A DNA stretch of 21,879 nucleotides, taken from positions 1-21,879 of IMG/VR virus record IMGVR_UViG_3300025687_000373. One strand, given 5' to 3'. Each line of letters opens with the position of its first letter. The first letter of the stretch is position 1. This document shows, piece by piece, positions 1 to 7,018 of this stretch. The notes under the pieces were generated by a model that searched no databases, was not told the DNA's origin, and worked only from the letters and a program-made list of their open reading frames with translations. The position numbers and the translations under genes are program-made. The DNA is from a virus.

Positions 1-986
1 TAGTGATTGGGGATGATTTGGAAAACGAGGATTTGACAGCCAATCCTGACAGAAGGCTCAAATTTAGGCAGTGGTTTTATGGCGCTCTTTTACCTGTTGG
101 TAGTGATCATTGTTTGTTCAGGATTGTGGGCACAGTGTTACATCTGGACTCCTTGCTTGAAAGACTTCTCACAGACAGTACGTGGGTATCTAAACGATAC
201 CAAGCACACAACGAAGACTTTTCTGAAATACTATGGCCAGAAAAGTTTCCCAAAGAACGTTTACAACTTATACAGAAAGGTTATGCAGAGCAGGGTTTTC
301 CAGAGGGGTATTACCAAGAATACTTGAATGTACCTATTGATCCTAATACAGCCTATTTCAAAAAATCTGATTTGTTGGCTATGGAAGAGGATGATTTTGA
401 TAAACCTAAAACCTACTATTCAGCTATAGACTTTGCCATATCTAAAGCAGAACGAGCAGATAGGACAGTAACAGGTGCTGTTGGAGTTGATAGTGAAGGC
501 ATATTGTATGTAGAAGATGTCCGTATAGGTAGATGGGACAGTAAGGAGATTATTGATGAGATGTTCTCTGTACAGAAACGATATAAGCCTGACCTATACA
601 CTACAGAACGGGGTATGATTGAAAAGGCTATTGGTCCCTATCTACATGATGAGATGTTTAAGAGAGGTACGTTTCTCAATCTAAATCCTGAAACTCCCAC
701 CAAAGATAAGGAGCAACGCGCTAGAAGTATCCAGGGACGAATGAGGGCAGGTGGTGTGAGATTTGATAAGAATGCCTCTTGGTATCCTGAATTAGAACAA
801 GAGATGCTTACATTCCCTAAAGGGAAACATGACGACATTGTAGATTTTCTAGCCTGGATAGGCTTAACTCTTGATAAACACATCCCTGCCCAAACAGTAT
901 TGGAATTAGAAGAAGAAGCTTGGGAAGAGGAATGGCACACTTCTGGGTATGCCGATGAAGGCAGATCAGCAATAACAGGCTATTAA
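1..986 (+). CDS. terL: Terminase large subunit, 3' part (5' end outside window)
   Basis: This is the DNA-packaging motor and nuclease that feeds phage DNA through the portal. The frame is open from the window edge. The GTG at base 3 is not a believable start, because the protein opens in mid-domain with VIGDDLEN, which looks like the Walker B strand of the ATPase. A coupling-motif segment GTVLH follows at about residues 43-47, counting from the GTG. The C-terminal RNase H-like nuclease domain shows the expected acidic residues: D143 in AIDFA, E202 in TTERG, and D277/D278/D281 in KHDDIVD. Walker A must lie upstream of the window. The stop is 5 bases before the portal start, the usual terminase-portal order. 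The function is secure; the full length is unknown. Confidence 0.93.
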   Translation, partial: VIGDDLENEDLTANPDRRLKFRQWFYGALLPVGSDHCLFRIVGTVLHLDSLLERLLTDSTWVSKRYQAHNEDFSEILWPEKFPKERLQLIQKGYAEQGFPEGYYQEYLNVPIDPNTAYFKKSDLLAMEEDDFDKPKTYYSAIDFAISKAERADRTVTGAVGVDSEGILYVEDVRIGRWDSKEIIDEMFSVQKRYKPDLYTTERGMIEKAIGPYLHDEMFKRGTFLNLNPETPTKDKEQRARSIQGRMRAGGVRFDKNASWYPELEQEMLTFPKGKHDDIVDFLAWIGLTLDKHIPAQTVLELEEEAWEEEWHTSGYADEGRSAITGY

Positions 987-991
987 TACAT

Positions 992-2881
992 ATGAAAATA
1001 GAAGACATTATAGACAATGTAAATATTGCTGAAGATTTAGACAGCACCACCCTCAATGACATCTCTAGTAAAGTTATGCGTGGTTATGAGCGAGATTTAG
1101 AGTCTCGTTCTACATGGATTGAGAATAATGATAGGTGGATGAAACTCGCCTCTCAAGTAATGGAGAAGAAAAACTATCCGTGGGAAAACGCTAGTAATGT
1201 TAAATACCCTCTTCTTACCACTGCTGCTATTCAGTTCCATGCTCGTGCATACCCTGCTTTGGTTCCAAATACTAACGTAGTAAAAGCTAAGGTGATAGGT
1301 TTTGATTCTTCAGGGGAGAAACAAGATAGTGCTATCCGTGTATCTAGGTATATGGACTATCAAGTGCTCCATCAAATGAAGCATTGGGATGAGGAGATGG
1401 ACAGACTTCTCATGACCCTACCAATTATTGGGTGTGTATTTAAGAAAACCTATTACTCTCCTTCTGACAATCGTAATGTGTCAGAGATGATTCTTCCAAA
1501 GCATTTGGTTGTTAATTATTGGACTAAGAATTTAGAAGACTCCTATAGAATTACGCACATTCTAGAAGCTAGTAGAAACACTGTTGTACAGCGTATTAGG
1601 GAAGGCTTGTATAAAGATTGTGATTTGGGAGATGCTAAAGTTTCTAAACACAATCATCGTAGCACTAGTGATGAGACAGCAGGCACCACTCCTACAGATG
1701 ATGAGTCTGTTCCGTACACACTACTTGAACAACACACCTATCTTGATTTAGATGAAGATGGTTATGAAGAGCCTTATATCATAACGTGTGAAGAGAACTC
1801 TGGGGAAGTATTACGAATTGTAGCAAACTACACTGAGGAAGACGTAACCTACAACGATAGTGGGGATGTATCCTCAATAAAAGGTTTTGAACATTTCACT
1901 AAGTTTTCTTTCATTCCTAATCCTGATGGTGGTTTCTATGATGTAGGTTTTGGTATTCTTCTTGGTCCTATTAATGAAGCAGCCAACACAATGATTAACC
2001 TACTCACTGACTCTGGCACACTTTCTAATCTTCAGAGTGGCTATCTTGGTAGAGGTATTAAGCTAAAGAAAGGGCAAGAAAGATTTACTCCAGGAGAGTG
2101 GAAACAGATTAATGTTTCTGGGGATGATTTGAGAAAAAGCATTCTCCCTCTTCCTGTTAGAGAACCTAGTAATGTATTATTTCAATTGTTAGGTACTCTA
2201 TTAGATAGTGGACAAAGACTAGCTTCCACTACAGACATGATGGTTGGGGAGAATCCAGGACAGAATCAGAAAGCTTCTACTACAATGGCTGTTTTAGAAC
2301 AAGGTATGAAGGTGTTTACAGCCATCTATAAGCGTATTCACAGAAGCCTTGGAAAAGAGTTTAACAAACTGTTTGAACTTAATGTAGAGAATCCTGATCC
2401 AGAAGCCTATCAAAATATTTTAGACTTGCCTGATGATATTGACATATACGCTGTATATAAACATGATCATAATAAAGCTAGGCTGGACATCCTTCCTTCA
2501 GCAGATCCTAGTATTGTATCAGAGGCACAGAGGCTTGCTAAAGCACAAGCATTGGTAGAATTGATTCCTTTGGGAGTTAACCAACAAGAAGCTTTAGTAC
2601 GTATGCTAGAAGCGCAAGAGCAGCCTAATGTAGAGAAACTTCTTGAACCAGTTCCACAAGGACCAGATCCAGAACTTGAGTTGAAGAATAAAGAGCTTGA
2701 TATTAAGAGTTCTGTAGAGAATAGGAAACTTGATATTAAAGAAGCCGAGCTTGGATTAAATCTCCGAGACAAGGCGGAGAAGAATCGTCAAACTGAGCGT
2801 AAGCTAGGTACTGACGAATTAAAGGTAATAAACGATATGATGAAGAGTGAGCAAAACTATGTCAGAAGCTCTAATAGGTAG
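992..2881 (+). CDS. Portal protein
   Basis: A 629-aa protein directly after the terminase, with the size and layout of a podovirus-type portal. Portals form the dodecameric ring at one capsid vertex through which DNA enters and leaves. The middle (about residues 300-480) has portal-like text, including GFGILLGPINEAANTMINLL and a long helical stretch after VGENPGQNQKASTTMA that suggests the tunnel and crown helices. The last 80 residues are charged and helical with a repeated LDIK element, likely a coiled-coil barrel. The SD before ATG 992 is weak, so it is probably expressed from the terminase transcript. Its end overlaps the next gene by 23 bases. I recognise the family from sequence style and position. 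Confidence 0.9.
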   Translation: MKIEDIIDNVNIAEDLDSTTLNDISSKVMRGYERDLESRSTWIENNDRWMKLASQVMEKKNYPWENASNVKYPLLTTAAIQFHARAYPALVPNTNVVKAKVIGFDSSGEKQDSAIRVSRYMDYQVLHQMKHWDEEMDRLLMTLPIIGCVFKKTYYSPSDNRNVSEMILPKHLVVNYWTKNLEDSYRITHILEASRNTVVQRIREGLYKDCDLGDAKVSKHNHRSTSDETAGTTPTDDESVPYTLLEQHTYLDLDEDGYEEPYIITCEENSGEVLRIVANYTEEDVTYNDSGDVSSIKGFEHFTKFSFIPNPDGGFYDVGFGILLGPINEAANTMINLLTDSGTLSNLQSGYLGRGIKLKKGQERFTPGEWKQINVSGDDLRKSILPLPVREPSNVLFQLLGTLLDSGQRLASTTDMMVGENPGQNQKASTTMAVLEQGMKVFTAIYKRIHRSLGKEFNKLFELNVENPDPEAYQNILDLPDDIDIYAVYKHDHNKARLDILPSADPSIVSEAQRLAKAQALVELIPLGVNQQEALVRMLEAQEQPNVEKLLEPVPQGPDPELELKNKELDIKSSVENRKLDIKEAELGLNLRDKAEKNRQTERKLGTDELKVINDMMKSEQNYVRSSNR

Positions 2882-3071
2882 AGTATTAGAGAGTATCGCT
2901 AGAACAAAGCACGACATCAAAGATAATTGGGCTGCAGGAAATTATACTGAAGAGACAGTAGAGGGCACTGCACAACAGAATGCTAAAGCTATAGGTAGAT
3001 ACCAAGCCCTTGAGGATGTCGAAGATTTAATAGAAGAACTCAAAAAGGAGTGGGAAGACGATAATGAGTAA
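2859..3071 (+). CDS. Small acidic helical protein of unknown function
   Basis: A 70-aa protein starting MSEALIGRVL and ending in an acidic helical tail (IEELKKEWEDDNE). I chose ATG 2859 over the in-frame GTG 2847 because a purine-rich SD-like stretch (GAAGAGTGAG) sits at the right distance before 2859. It overlaps the portal end by 23 bases and the co-chaperonin start by 8 bases, so it is probably translationally coupled on both sides. It looks entirely alpha-helical, with no Cys, signal peptide or membrane segment. Small helical proteins between portal and scaffold are common in phages and rarely characterised. I do not assign a function. Confidence 0.7.
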   Translation: MSEALIGRVLESIARTKHDIKDNWAAGNYTEETVEGTAQQNAKAIGRYQALEDVEDLIEELKKEWEDDNE

Positions 3072-3372
3072 TATTTATCCAGCAGGATATAGAGTATTGA
3101 TTCGTCCAGATGAGCTTGAGGAAGTTTCTGAGGGGGGTATCATAATTAAGTATGCAGACGAGCGTATTGCTAAAGCCGCAACTACTACTGGTGTTGTTGT
3201 AGCTATTGGTAGAGAAGCTTTTGGACAACACAATGGTAACACACCTTGGGTAGAAAAGGGTGATAAAGTTTACTATGCAAAGTATAGTGGTAAGATTGTA
3301 CAAGATCCAGGCACTAAAGAAGAGATGCTCATTGTAAATGATGAGGATATAATTGGTATCATCCAAGAGTAA
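3064..3372 (+). CDS. GroES-like co-chaperonin (Cpn10 fold)
   Basis: A 102-aa protein that follows the GroES pattern along its whole length. It opens with YPAGYRVLIRPDE (compare the GroES DRVLVK strand). EEVSEGGIIIKY at about residues 19-30 matches the mobile loop, whose hydrophobic tripeptide (here III) contacts GroEL. Then come GVVVAIGREAF, a dome-region insert, WVEKGDKVYYAKYSG (compare GDKVLFGKYAG) and a C-terminal strand DEDIIGIIQE. GroES is about 97 aa, so the length fits. By analogy with T4 gp31, which replaces GroES for capsid folding, I infer that it works with host GroEL to fold the capsid protein. Its place between portal and scaffold supports this. It overlaps the previous gene by 8 bases. 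Confidence 0.85.
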   Translation: MSNIYPAGYRVLIRPDELEEVSEGGIIIKYADERIAKAATTTGVVVAIGREAFGQHNGNTPWVEKGDKVYYAKYSGKIVQDPGTKEEMLIVNDEDIIGIIQE

Positions 3373-3385
3373 AGAGGAAATAAAG

Positions 3386-4216
3386 ATGAGTGAAGTAGCA
3401 GAAGTACAAGTAGAAGACGTAGAGACAGAAGAGCTGGAATACACTGAAGAAGAATCGCGCGCAATGGAGCACGGGTGGAGTCCCAAGGATCAGTGGAAAG
3501 GTGATCCAGATGATTGGGTAAATGCCCGTAGTTTTATTAAGCGTGGGGAACTCTTTGGAAAAATTCGTTCTCTTGAGCGTGATAGAGACTCAATGCGACA
3601 GGAGTTTAAACAAGCTACCTCAGCAATGAGAGACATTCTCAAGAAAACTAAGGAAACTGAATACAACAGAGCGGTAAAGGAACTTAAAGAGCGTAAACGC
3701 ACTGCCCTTGAAGAGGGTGAAGTTGCTGCTGTAATGGGTATTGATGATGATATTGCAGAATTAACAACCACTCACCAACGTGATGTGGCGGAAATGACTG
3801 CTATAGAGCATTCTTTACCTACTCCAGCACAACCCTCTCAAGAGTTTATTCAGTGGAGAGATAGAAATACATGGTATGATGATGATCCTACAATGCGTAT
3901 AACGGCTGATAATATCGGTGTACGCTTAGCTCAGGAAACTCCTAATGCCAGTTTAACGGATATTTTCAAAGAGGTTGATAAACATATTCGTAAGGTGTAT
4001 CCAGAAAGATTTGGCAATAAGCCAAGAGTTTCTAAAGTGAATGATGGAGATACCCGCACCCCGTCTACCCGAGGTAGTGGAGGTAAAAGTAAGTATAGTG
4101 TTCGTGATCTAAATGCTGAACAGCGTGACATTATGAACACAATGGTTAAGAGTGGGGTCATGACCCAGGAAGATTATATTAATGAGTTGGCCAATATTGG
4201 CGAGATTGGGAGCTAA
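3386..4216 (+). CDS. Scaffold / capsid assembly protein (likely)
   Basis: A 276-aa protein two genes upstream of the decoration-capsid pair, the usual place of a scaffold. I chose ATG 3386 because AGAGG lies about 8 bases before it; the longer frame opening with TTG at 3353 would overlap the co-chaperonin and lacks an SD. The N terminus is very acidic (residues 1-28). GWSPKDQWKGDPDDWVNA follows, a motif seen in many phage scaffold-like proteins. Residues 58-131 are highly charged and helical and look like a coiled coil. The tail (about 215-276) has a basic Gly/Ser linker and a short helix, as expected of a scaffold that docks on capsid subunits. The assignment rests on position and architecture, not on a catalytic motif. 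Confidence 0.75.
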   Translation: MSEVAEVQVEDVETEELEYTEEESRAMEHGWSPKDQWKGDPDDWVNARSFIKRGELFGKIRSLERDRDSMRQEFKQATSAMRDILKKTKETEYNRAVKELKERKRTALEEGEVAAVMGIDDDIAELTTTHQRDVAEMTAIEHSLPTPAQPSQEFIQWRDRNTWYDDDPTMRITADNIGVRLAQETPNASLTDIFKEVDKHIRKVYPERFGNKPRVSKVNDGDTRTPSTRGSGGKSKYSVRDLNAEQRDIMNTMVKSGVMTQEDYINELANIGEIGS

Positions 4217-4219
4217 AAG

Positions 4220-4627
4220 ATGACTAATCGTAGAAATGCAGCAAGCACTGATCGTGAAACTGTTCGCGTACCTGTATCAGGTAATCGCGATGTTTTGACA
4301 GTAAAAGGCAAAGAAGATGGTTATGTATATCGGTGGGTAAATGATACTGATGATCGACTGTATAAATTTGAACAGGCCGGTTATGAGCATGTTGACCACG
4401 ATGTTAAGGTTGGAATTTCCTCAGTGAATAAAGGGAATTCTGTAGGCAAAACTGTTTCTAAAAATGTTGGTAAAGGTACTACTTCACACCTCATGCGCAT
4501 TAAGCAGGAATGGTATGACGAAGACCAAAATGCTAAACAAAAACAGATTTCTGAAACAGAAGCTGTAATGAAACGACAACTAAATAGTGGGATTGATGGG
4601 CAATACGGCAAAGTTAAGATTGAATAA
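4220..4627 (+). CDS. Conserved-looking head-module protein of unknown function
   Basis: A 135-aa, basic, hydrophilic protein starting 3 bases after the scaffold stop. The centre has YVYRWVNDTDDRLYKFEQAG followed by a Tyr/Glu-rich turn, and the C-terminal half is charged and helical (LMRIKQEWYDEDQNAKQKQ). I see no signal peptide, membrane span or metal site. Proteins with the RWVND...F..AGY text occur between scaffold and capsid genes of other phages, so a minor virion or assembly role is likely, but none is established here. The next gene begins about 50 bases later behind its own strong SD. Confidence 0.7.
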   Translation: MTNRRNAASTDRETVRVPVSGNRDVLTVKGKEDGYVYRWVNDTDDRLYKFEQAGYEHVDHDVKVGISSVNKGNSVGKTVSKNVGKGTTSHLMRIKQEWYDEDQNAKQKQISETEAVMKRQLNSGIDGQYGKVKIE

Positions 4628-4678
4628 TCCTTTGTATGCCTTGTCCCACACTTTTAATATTTCTTAGGAGAAATGAGT

Positions 4679-5236
4679 ATGGCTAATGTAGATCGCCCTC
4701 GTGGGGCACGGCCTATTAATAGGGATGGTAGTCCTTATAGTGGTTCTCTTCGTAAAATGCAAGTGGATTCGTCTAATGCCACTGCTATCTTTCGAGGGGA
4801 TTTTGTAGCTCAGGAGGCTGACGGAAATGTCACTCCAGCTACTGCTGGCACTACTAATGTAATTGCTGGCGTATGTGTAGGTGTTGTAGTGGACAGGGCT
4901 GTGGCTGCTACTGAGCATCCAGGATATCTTCCTGCAACAACTGCTGGGTATATTCTCGTAGCTCCGGCTGAGAGTTGTTACTTCGCCATCCAAGAAGATG
5001 GTACAGGTAGTGCTGCTAATCGTGGTGCTACAGCTAACTTCGTAGCAGGTGCAGGTTCTGCCACTACAGGTGTTTCTGGCCATGAGTTAGACACTTCAGA
5101 GGTAGATCAGGATGCTGCTGACCAACTTAAATTAGTTGAGAAAGTTGATAGTCCTGATAATGACTATGGTCTGAATTGTGAGTGGATTGTACAGATTAAT
5201 CTACCACAACACAGTGTACGCACTGCCGGAATCTAA
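4679..5236 (+). CDS. Head decoration-like protein
   Basis: A 185-aa protein immediately before the major capsid gene. Two in-frame ATGs exist, at 4673 and 4679. AGGAG at 4666-4670 is only 2 bases from the first but 8 from the second, so 4679 (MANVDRPRG) is preferred. The sequence is rich in Ala, Gly, Thr and Val and predicted beta, with the order RGDFVAQEADGNV, an Ala/Val strand block and a C-terminal WIVQINLPQH strand. This style and position match small capsid-stabilising (decoration or cement) proteins, which bind the outer capsid lattice after expansion. The stop is 12 bases before the capsid start and overlaps the capsid gene's AAGGAG, so the pair is probably co-translated. Confidence 0.65.
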   Translation: MANVDRPRGARPINRDGSPYSGSLRKMQVDSSNATAIFRGDFVAQEADGNVTPATAGTTNVIAGVCVGVVVDRAVAATEHPGYLPATTAGYILVAPAESCYFAIQEDGTGSAANRGATANFVAGAGSATTGVSGHELDTSEVDQDAADQLKLVEKVDSPDNDYGLNCEWIVQINLPQHSVRTAGI

Positions 5237-5248
5237 GGAGAATAACAT

Positions 5249-6160
5249 ATGAGTACACCTATTACTACTGGTAGCTGGGGTAAAGCCCTATGGCCAGGAA
5301 TTAACGCTTGGTACGGCAAAGCTTACGCTGAGCATAAAGAAGAGTTTCCAGCATTATTTGACACCTTTCGCTCTCGACGTAAGTTTGAAGAGGACGTAGG
5401 CACCACTAGTTTTGGTCTAGCGGCTGTGCAGCCAGAAGGTAGCTCGGTAGCTTACGATAGTGAGTCTCAGGGTTTCGTAACCCGCTACACGCACGTAACG
5501 TATGGTTTGGGTTTCATCATCACTAAGGAGATGATGGAAGACGATCTGTATGATATCGTTGGTGAGCGTCGTTCCAAGGCTCTGGCATTCTCTATGCGTC
5601 AGACTAAGGAAACTGTAGCAGCTAACGTCTATAACCGAGCATTCACTGCTGCTTATGCAGGTGGTGACGGTAAAGAGATGTGTGCTACGGATCATCCGAA
5701 CGTAGCTGGTGGCACTTGGTCAAACGAGCTTACTACTGCTGCTGATCTGTCTGAGGCTTCTCTTGAGCAGGCATGTATTGACATCATGAAGTTCACCAAT
5801 GACCGTGGTCTAAAGATTAGCGTAATGCCTGAGAAGCTCATTATCACTCCTGATAATGTCTTTGAAGCAGAGCGTATTCTGATGTCCACTCAGCGTGTTG
5901 GTACTGCTGATAACGATATCAATGCTCTCAACGCTATGGGCAAGTTCCGTGATGTTGTAGTGAATCACTACCTGACTGATGCTGATGCATGGTTTATCCG
6001 TACTAACGCACCTGATGGTATGAAGCACTTCATCCGGGCTGAGGATTCGTTTGATATGGATAACGATTTCGATACCGATAACGCTAAGTTTAAGGCTCGT
6101 GCTCGCTACTCATTTGGATGGACTGATCCGCGTGGAATCTTTGGTTCTCCTGGAGCTTAG
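5249..6160 (+). CDS. Major capsid protein (HK97 fold)
   Basis: A 303-aa shell subunit. AAGGAG at 5235-5240 is 8 bases before ATG 5249. Typical capsid features follow: an N-terminal arm, an E-loop-like region (FEEDVGTTSFG...VQPEG) at about residues 48-75, the ITKEMMEDDLY helix region, a P-domain-like helix DLSEASLEQACIDIMKF, the strand PEKLIITPDNVFEAERIL at about 194-211, and RYSFGWTDPRGIFGS at the end. Arginine codons are unusual for this genome: all 17 are CGN (11 CGT) and none is AGA/AGG, unlike neighbouring genes. That fits selection for very high expression. It is followed by a hairpin region, and the only long non-coding gap among the head genes. Confidence is high. Confidence 0.92.
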   Translation: MSTPITTGSWGKALWPGINAWYGKAYAEHKEEFPALFDTFRSRRKFEEDVGTTSFGLAAVQPEGSSVAYDSESQGFVTRYTHVTYGLGFIITKEMMEDDLYDIVGERRSKALAFSMRQTKETVAANVYNRAFTAAYAGGDGKEMCATDHPNVAGGTWSNELTTAADLSEASLEQACIDIMKFTNDRGLKISVMPEKLIITPDNVFEAERILMSTQRVGTADNDINALNAMGKFRDVVVNHYLTDADAWFIRTNAPDGMKHFIRAEDSFDMDNDFDTDNAKFKARARYSFGWTDPRGIFGSPGA

Positions 6161-6181
6161 TAAATATAAGTAGGTGATATA

Positions 6182-6217
6182 TCCCTCCCTCGTAGCTGGG
6201 GGAGGGAGTTGACTCCC
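6182..6217 (+). other. Overlapping, mutually exclusive hairpins after the capsid gene
   Basis: TCCCTCCC (6182-6189) pairs exactly with GGGAGGGA (6200-6207), extendable by two more pairs to a 6-base loop. A second hairpin, GGGAG-TTGA-CTCCC (6204-6217), shares bases 6204-6207 with the first stem, so both cannot form together. No T-run follows, so this is not a standard intrinsic terminator. It lies in the 80-base gap between capsid and the next gene. A role in mRNA 3'-end protection, processing or weak attenuation of the capsid message is inference. Confidence 0.45.
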
Positions 6218-6240
6218 TGACAAGGGAAGGAATAAATAAT

Positions 6241-6726
6241 ATGGCTGCAAATGAAAGTACAAAATACACCCATTTTTCTAATATAGAGATTGGTACATCT
6301 AGTGGTGGCGGTGGTTTAAAAGTAGCAGGTGTTCAGCAGAATTTAGGCTCTGCTGAAACTGTAACCGGAGTTACTACGCTTACCACTGCTGACAATGGCA
6401 AAACCTTTTACCTAAACGCTGCTGCTGGAGCTACTATCACGCTCCCTGCTGTAGCTTCTTCTGCTGGCGTAAGTTTCAAGTTTGTTGTGGCTGCTACATT
6501 TGCTACCACCAATTGGATTGTTGCTTCTGCTGAAGGAGACAACATTGATGGATCAATTGAGGTAGCAGGCGCTGTTGTTGTAGCTGGGGCAGAAGATCAA
6601 ATTAACTTTGTAGCGACTGCTGAAGCCCTTGGTGATCATGTAGTTCTTCATAGTGATGGTACTCAGTGGTTTGTGCATGGTATGGCTGCACTTACTGGTG
6701 GTATCACAGCAACTGATCCTGCATAA
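6241..6726 (+). CDS. Decoration- or head-fibre-like structural protein
   Basis: A 161-aa protein with GGAAGG about 10 bases before ATG 6241. It is Ala/Gly/Thr/Val-rich and predicted all-beta. VTGVTTLTTADNGKTFYLN followed by ATITLPAV and later DGTQWFVHG is text I associate with small phage surface proteins, including capsid decorations and base domains of fibres. No enzyme motif is visible. It follows the capsid gene and is closed by a strong terminator, so capsid and this protein may form the highly expressed end of the head transcript. Surface decoration of the head is the best inference; a fibre base is the alternative. Confidence 0.6.
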   Translation: MAANESTKYTHFSNIEIGTSSGGGGLKVAGVQQNLGSAETVTGVTTLTTADNGKTFYLNAAAGATITLPAVASSAGVSFKFVVAATFATTNWIVASAEGDNIDGSIEVAGAVVVAGAEDQINFVATAEALGDHVVLHSDGTQWFVHGMAALTGGITATDPA

Positions 6727-6733
6727 CTTTAAC

Positions 6734-6755
6734 GGGGGCTTCGGCCCCCTATTAT
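6734..6755 (+). terminator. Intrinsic terminator with UUCG tetraloop
   Basis: GGGGGC-TTCG-GCCCCC (6734-6749) is a perfect 6-bp GC stem closed by the very stable UUCG loop, followed by TATTATTATATATT. It begins 7 bases after the stop of the 161-aa protein. The following tract is A/T-rich but not a pure T-run, so partial read-through to downstream tail genes is plausible. Confidence 0.8.
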
Positions 6756-6763
6756 TATATATT

Positions 6764-7018
6764 ATGGTAACATACTCTAATTTTTATCCTTATGAATCTA
6801 CTTTAGATGGTGACACATCTATTGCATTCCCATTGCCAATTAAACGCATACAACTTACGAATGATAGTGGTGTTCATGCTCTAAAGTTTAGGTTTCAACC
6901 TACGGAAACTTATGGCACCATTCTTCCTAAAGAATCTGTGAGTATTGATGTAACAGTTAGGACTATATATTTATCAACAGATGGGTTAGTTGAATATCGT
7001 ATTTGGGGTATGGGATAA
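6764..7018 (+). CDS. Small beta-rich protein of unknown function
   Basis: An 84-aa protein, MVTYSNFYPYESTLDG to RIWGMG. I chose ATG 6764 because upstream in-frame starts (for example at 6653) would force translation through the previous gene and the terminator stem in the wrong frame. There is no SD: the bases just before the ATG are the A/T tail of the terminator. The product is polar with alternating hydrophobics (IKRIQLTNDSG, VSIDVTVRTIYLS), consistent with a small beta-sandwich. The stop abuts the GTG start of the next gene with no spacer. A minor virion role is likely from position only. Confidence 0.6.
   Translation: MVTYSNFYPYESTLDGDTSIAFPLPIKRIQLTNDSGVHALKFRFQPTETYGTILPKESVSIDVTVRTIYLSTDGLVEYRIWGMG

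Noticed and set aside
79-327. 82-aa plus-strand frame inside the terminase gene
   Set aside because: It lies wholly within the terminase nuclease-ATPase linker in another frame and has no SD or family pattern.
3353-3385. TTG start for the scaffold-like gene
   Set aside because: ATG 3386 has AGAGG at the right distance; the TTG start would overlap the co-chaperonin and has no SD.
3040-3486. 148-aa minus-strand reading frame
   Set aside because: It is antisense to three well-supported genes, is Ser/Thr/Leu-rich in the way complementary frames are, and has no SD.
4632-4660. Sigma70-like promoter before the decoration gene (TTGTAT, 17 bases, TAATAT)
   Set aside because: The -35 match is poor and the start point would fall inside or after the SD, leaving no usable leader.
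6653-6763. Upstream extension of the 84-aa gene starting at 6653
   Set aside because: It would overlap the preceding gene by 74 bases in another frame and run through the terminator stem; the translated extension has no structure-like pattern and there is no SD.
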